From DASQEH01 sp038239485 (lineage in GTDB: Bacteria; Actinomycetota; Actinomycetes; Propionibacteriales; Nocardioidaceae): a stretch of DNA of 5,077 nt. Location: NCBI GenBank assembly GCA_038239485.1, contig JBBSET010000102.1:1-5077 (forward strand), in the 5' to 3' direction. A program made the position numbers and the translations under genes. Below are positions 4,930-5,077 of this stretch, one piece after another. The notes under the pieces are model-generated. The model saw nothing but the letters and a program-made list of their open reading frames with translations. It was not told the DNA's origin and ran no database searches. Numbering within the stretch: the first letter of the stretch is position 1; each line of letters begins with the position of its first letter.

Positions 4930-5077
4930 CTAGGCTGCCTTGACCAGGAATGCTGGCTGGTAGCCAGTCCAGCAGCCGGCGTCGAGTCGGAGCGTGCCGG
5001 TGCCGCCCTGGCCGCCGTCGCAGTACTGACCTCCCTGGGACGAGTTCAGGTACGCGTCGTCAGGGAGCGGCTGCGAT
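4930..5077 (-). CDS. C-terminal end of an unrecognised, probably secreted protein (5' part outside window)
   Basis: The last 48 residues and a TAG stop (4932-4930) are visible. The frame is open to the edge while both other minus-strand frames hit stops within about 35 bases of it. The tail is rich in Gly, Ser and aromatic residues, with two cysteines: QYCDGGQGGTGTLRLDAGCW, then TGYQPAFLVKAA. Two cysteines and a Gly-rich, Tyr/Trp-containing tail are more like an extracellular domain than a cytosolic one, but I cannot name the family. The strong hairpin 56 bases past the stop on the minus strand supports this being a real gene end. Confidence 0.6.
   Translation of the reverse strand, partial: SQPLPDDAYLNSSQGGQYCDGGQGGTGTLRLDAGCWTGYQPAFLVKAA

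Overview
The window is high-GC DNA with strongly GC-biased third codon positions and AGGAGG-type ribosome sites. It carries a GAF-ANTAR regulator, heptad (RDxxADxRD) proteins and two exported hydrolases, which together fit a high-GC actinomycete. I cannot name the genus from the sequence alone.

Layout, left to right. (1) Positions 1-701, minus strand: a secreted or membrane-anchored class 2 lipase/esterase with a visible Ser-Asp-His triad, cut by the left edge only a few residues before its natural end. (2) Positions 702-905: a divergent intergenic region holding a perfect 8-bp inverted repeat (775-800). (3) Positions 906-1493, plus strand: a GAF-ANTAR regulator whose GAF part looks internally shortened but whose RNA-binding ANTAR domain is complete. 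(4) Positions 1658-2167 and 2450-2740, plus strand: two small, very charged heptad-repeat proteins that are paralogues, sharing a gapless 39-residue core (25 identities) built around RDM(A/G)ANLDAFVR. A stem-loop (2343-2386) lies between them. (5) Positions 2741-3202: about 460 bases without a convincing gene, ending in a structured leader. (6) Positions 3203-4594, plus strand: an exported, cysteine-rich phosphoesterase of the phospholipase C/acid phosphatase family. (7) Positions 4595-4929: a non-coding gap with a strong G/C-rich terminator hairpin. (8) Positions 4930-5077, minus strand: the last 48 residues of an unrecognised, probably secreted protein that converges on the phosphoesterase.

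How the genes relate. The two exported hydrolases suggest extracellular lipid or phosphate-ester scavenging, but they are distant from each other, on opposite strands, and not an operon. The central block (regulator plus two heptad-repeat paralogues, all on the plus strand) is the least explained part and the best candidate for something undescribed. No function for the heptad proteins can be read from the sequence; a structural, scaffold or stress-protection role is inference only.
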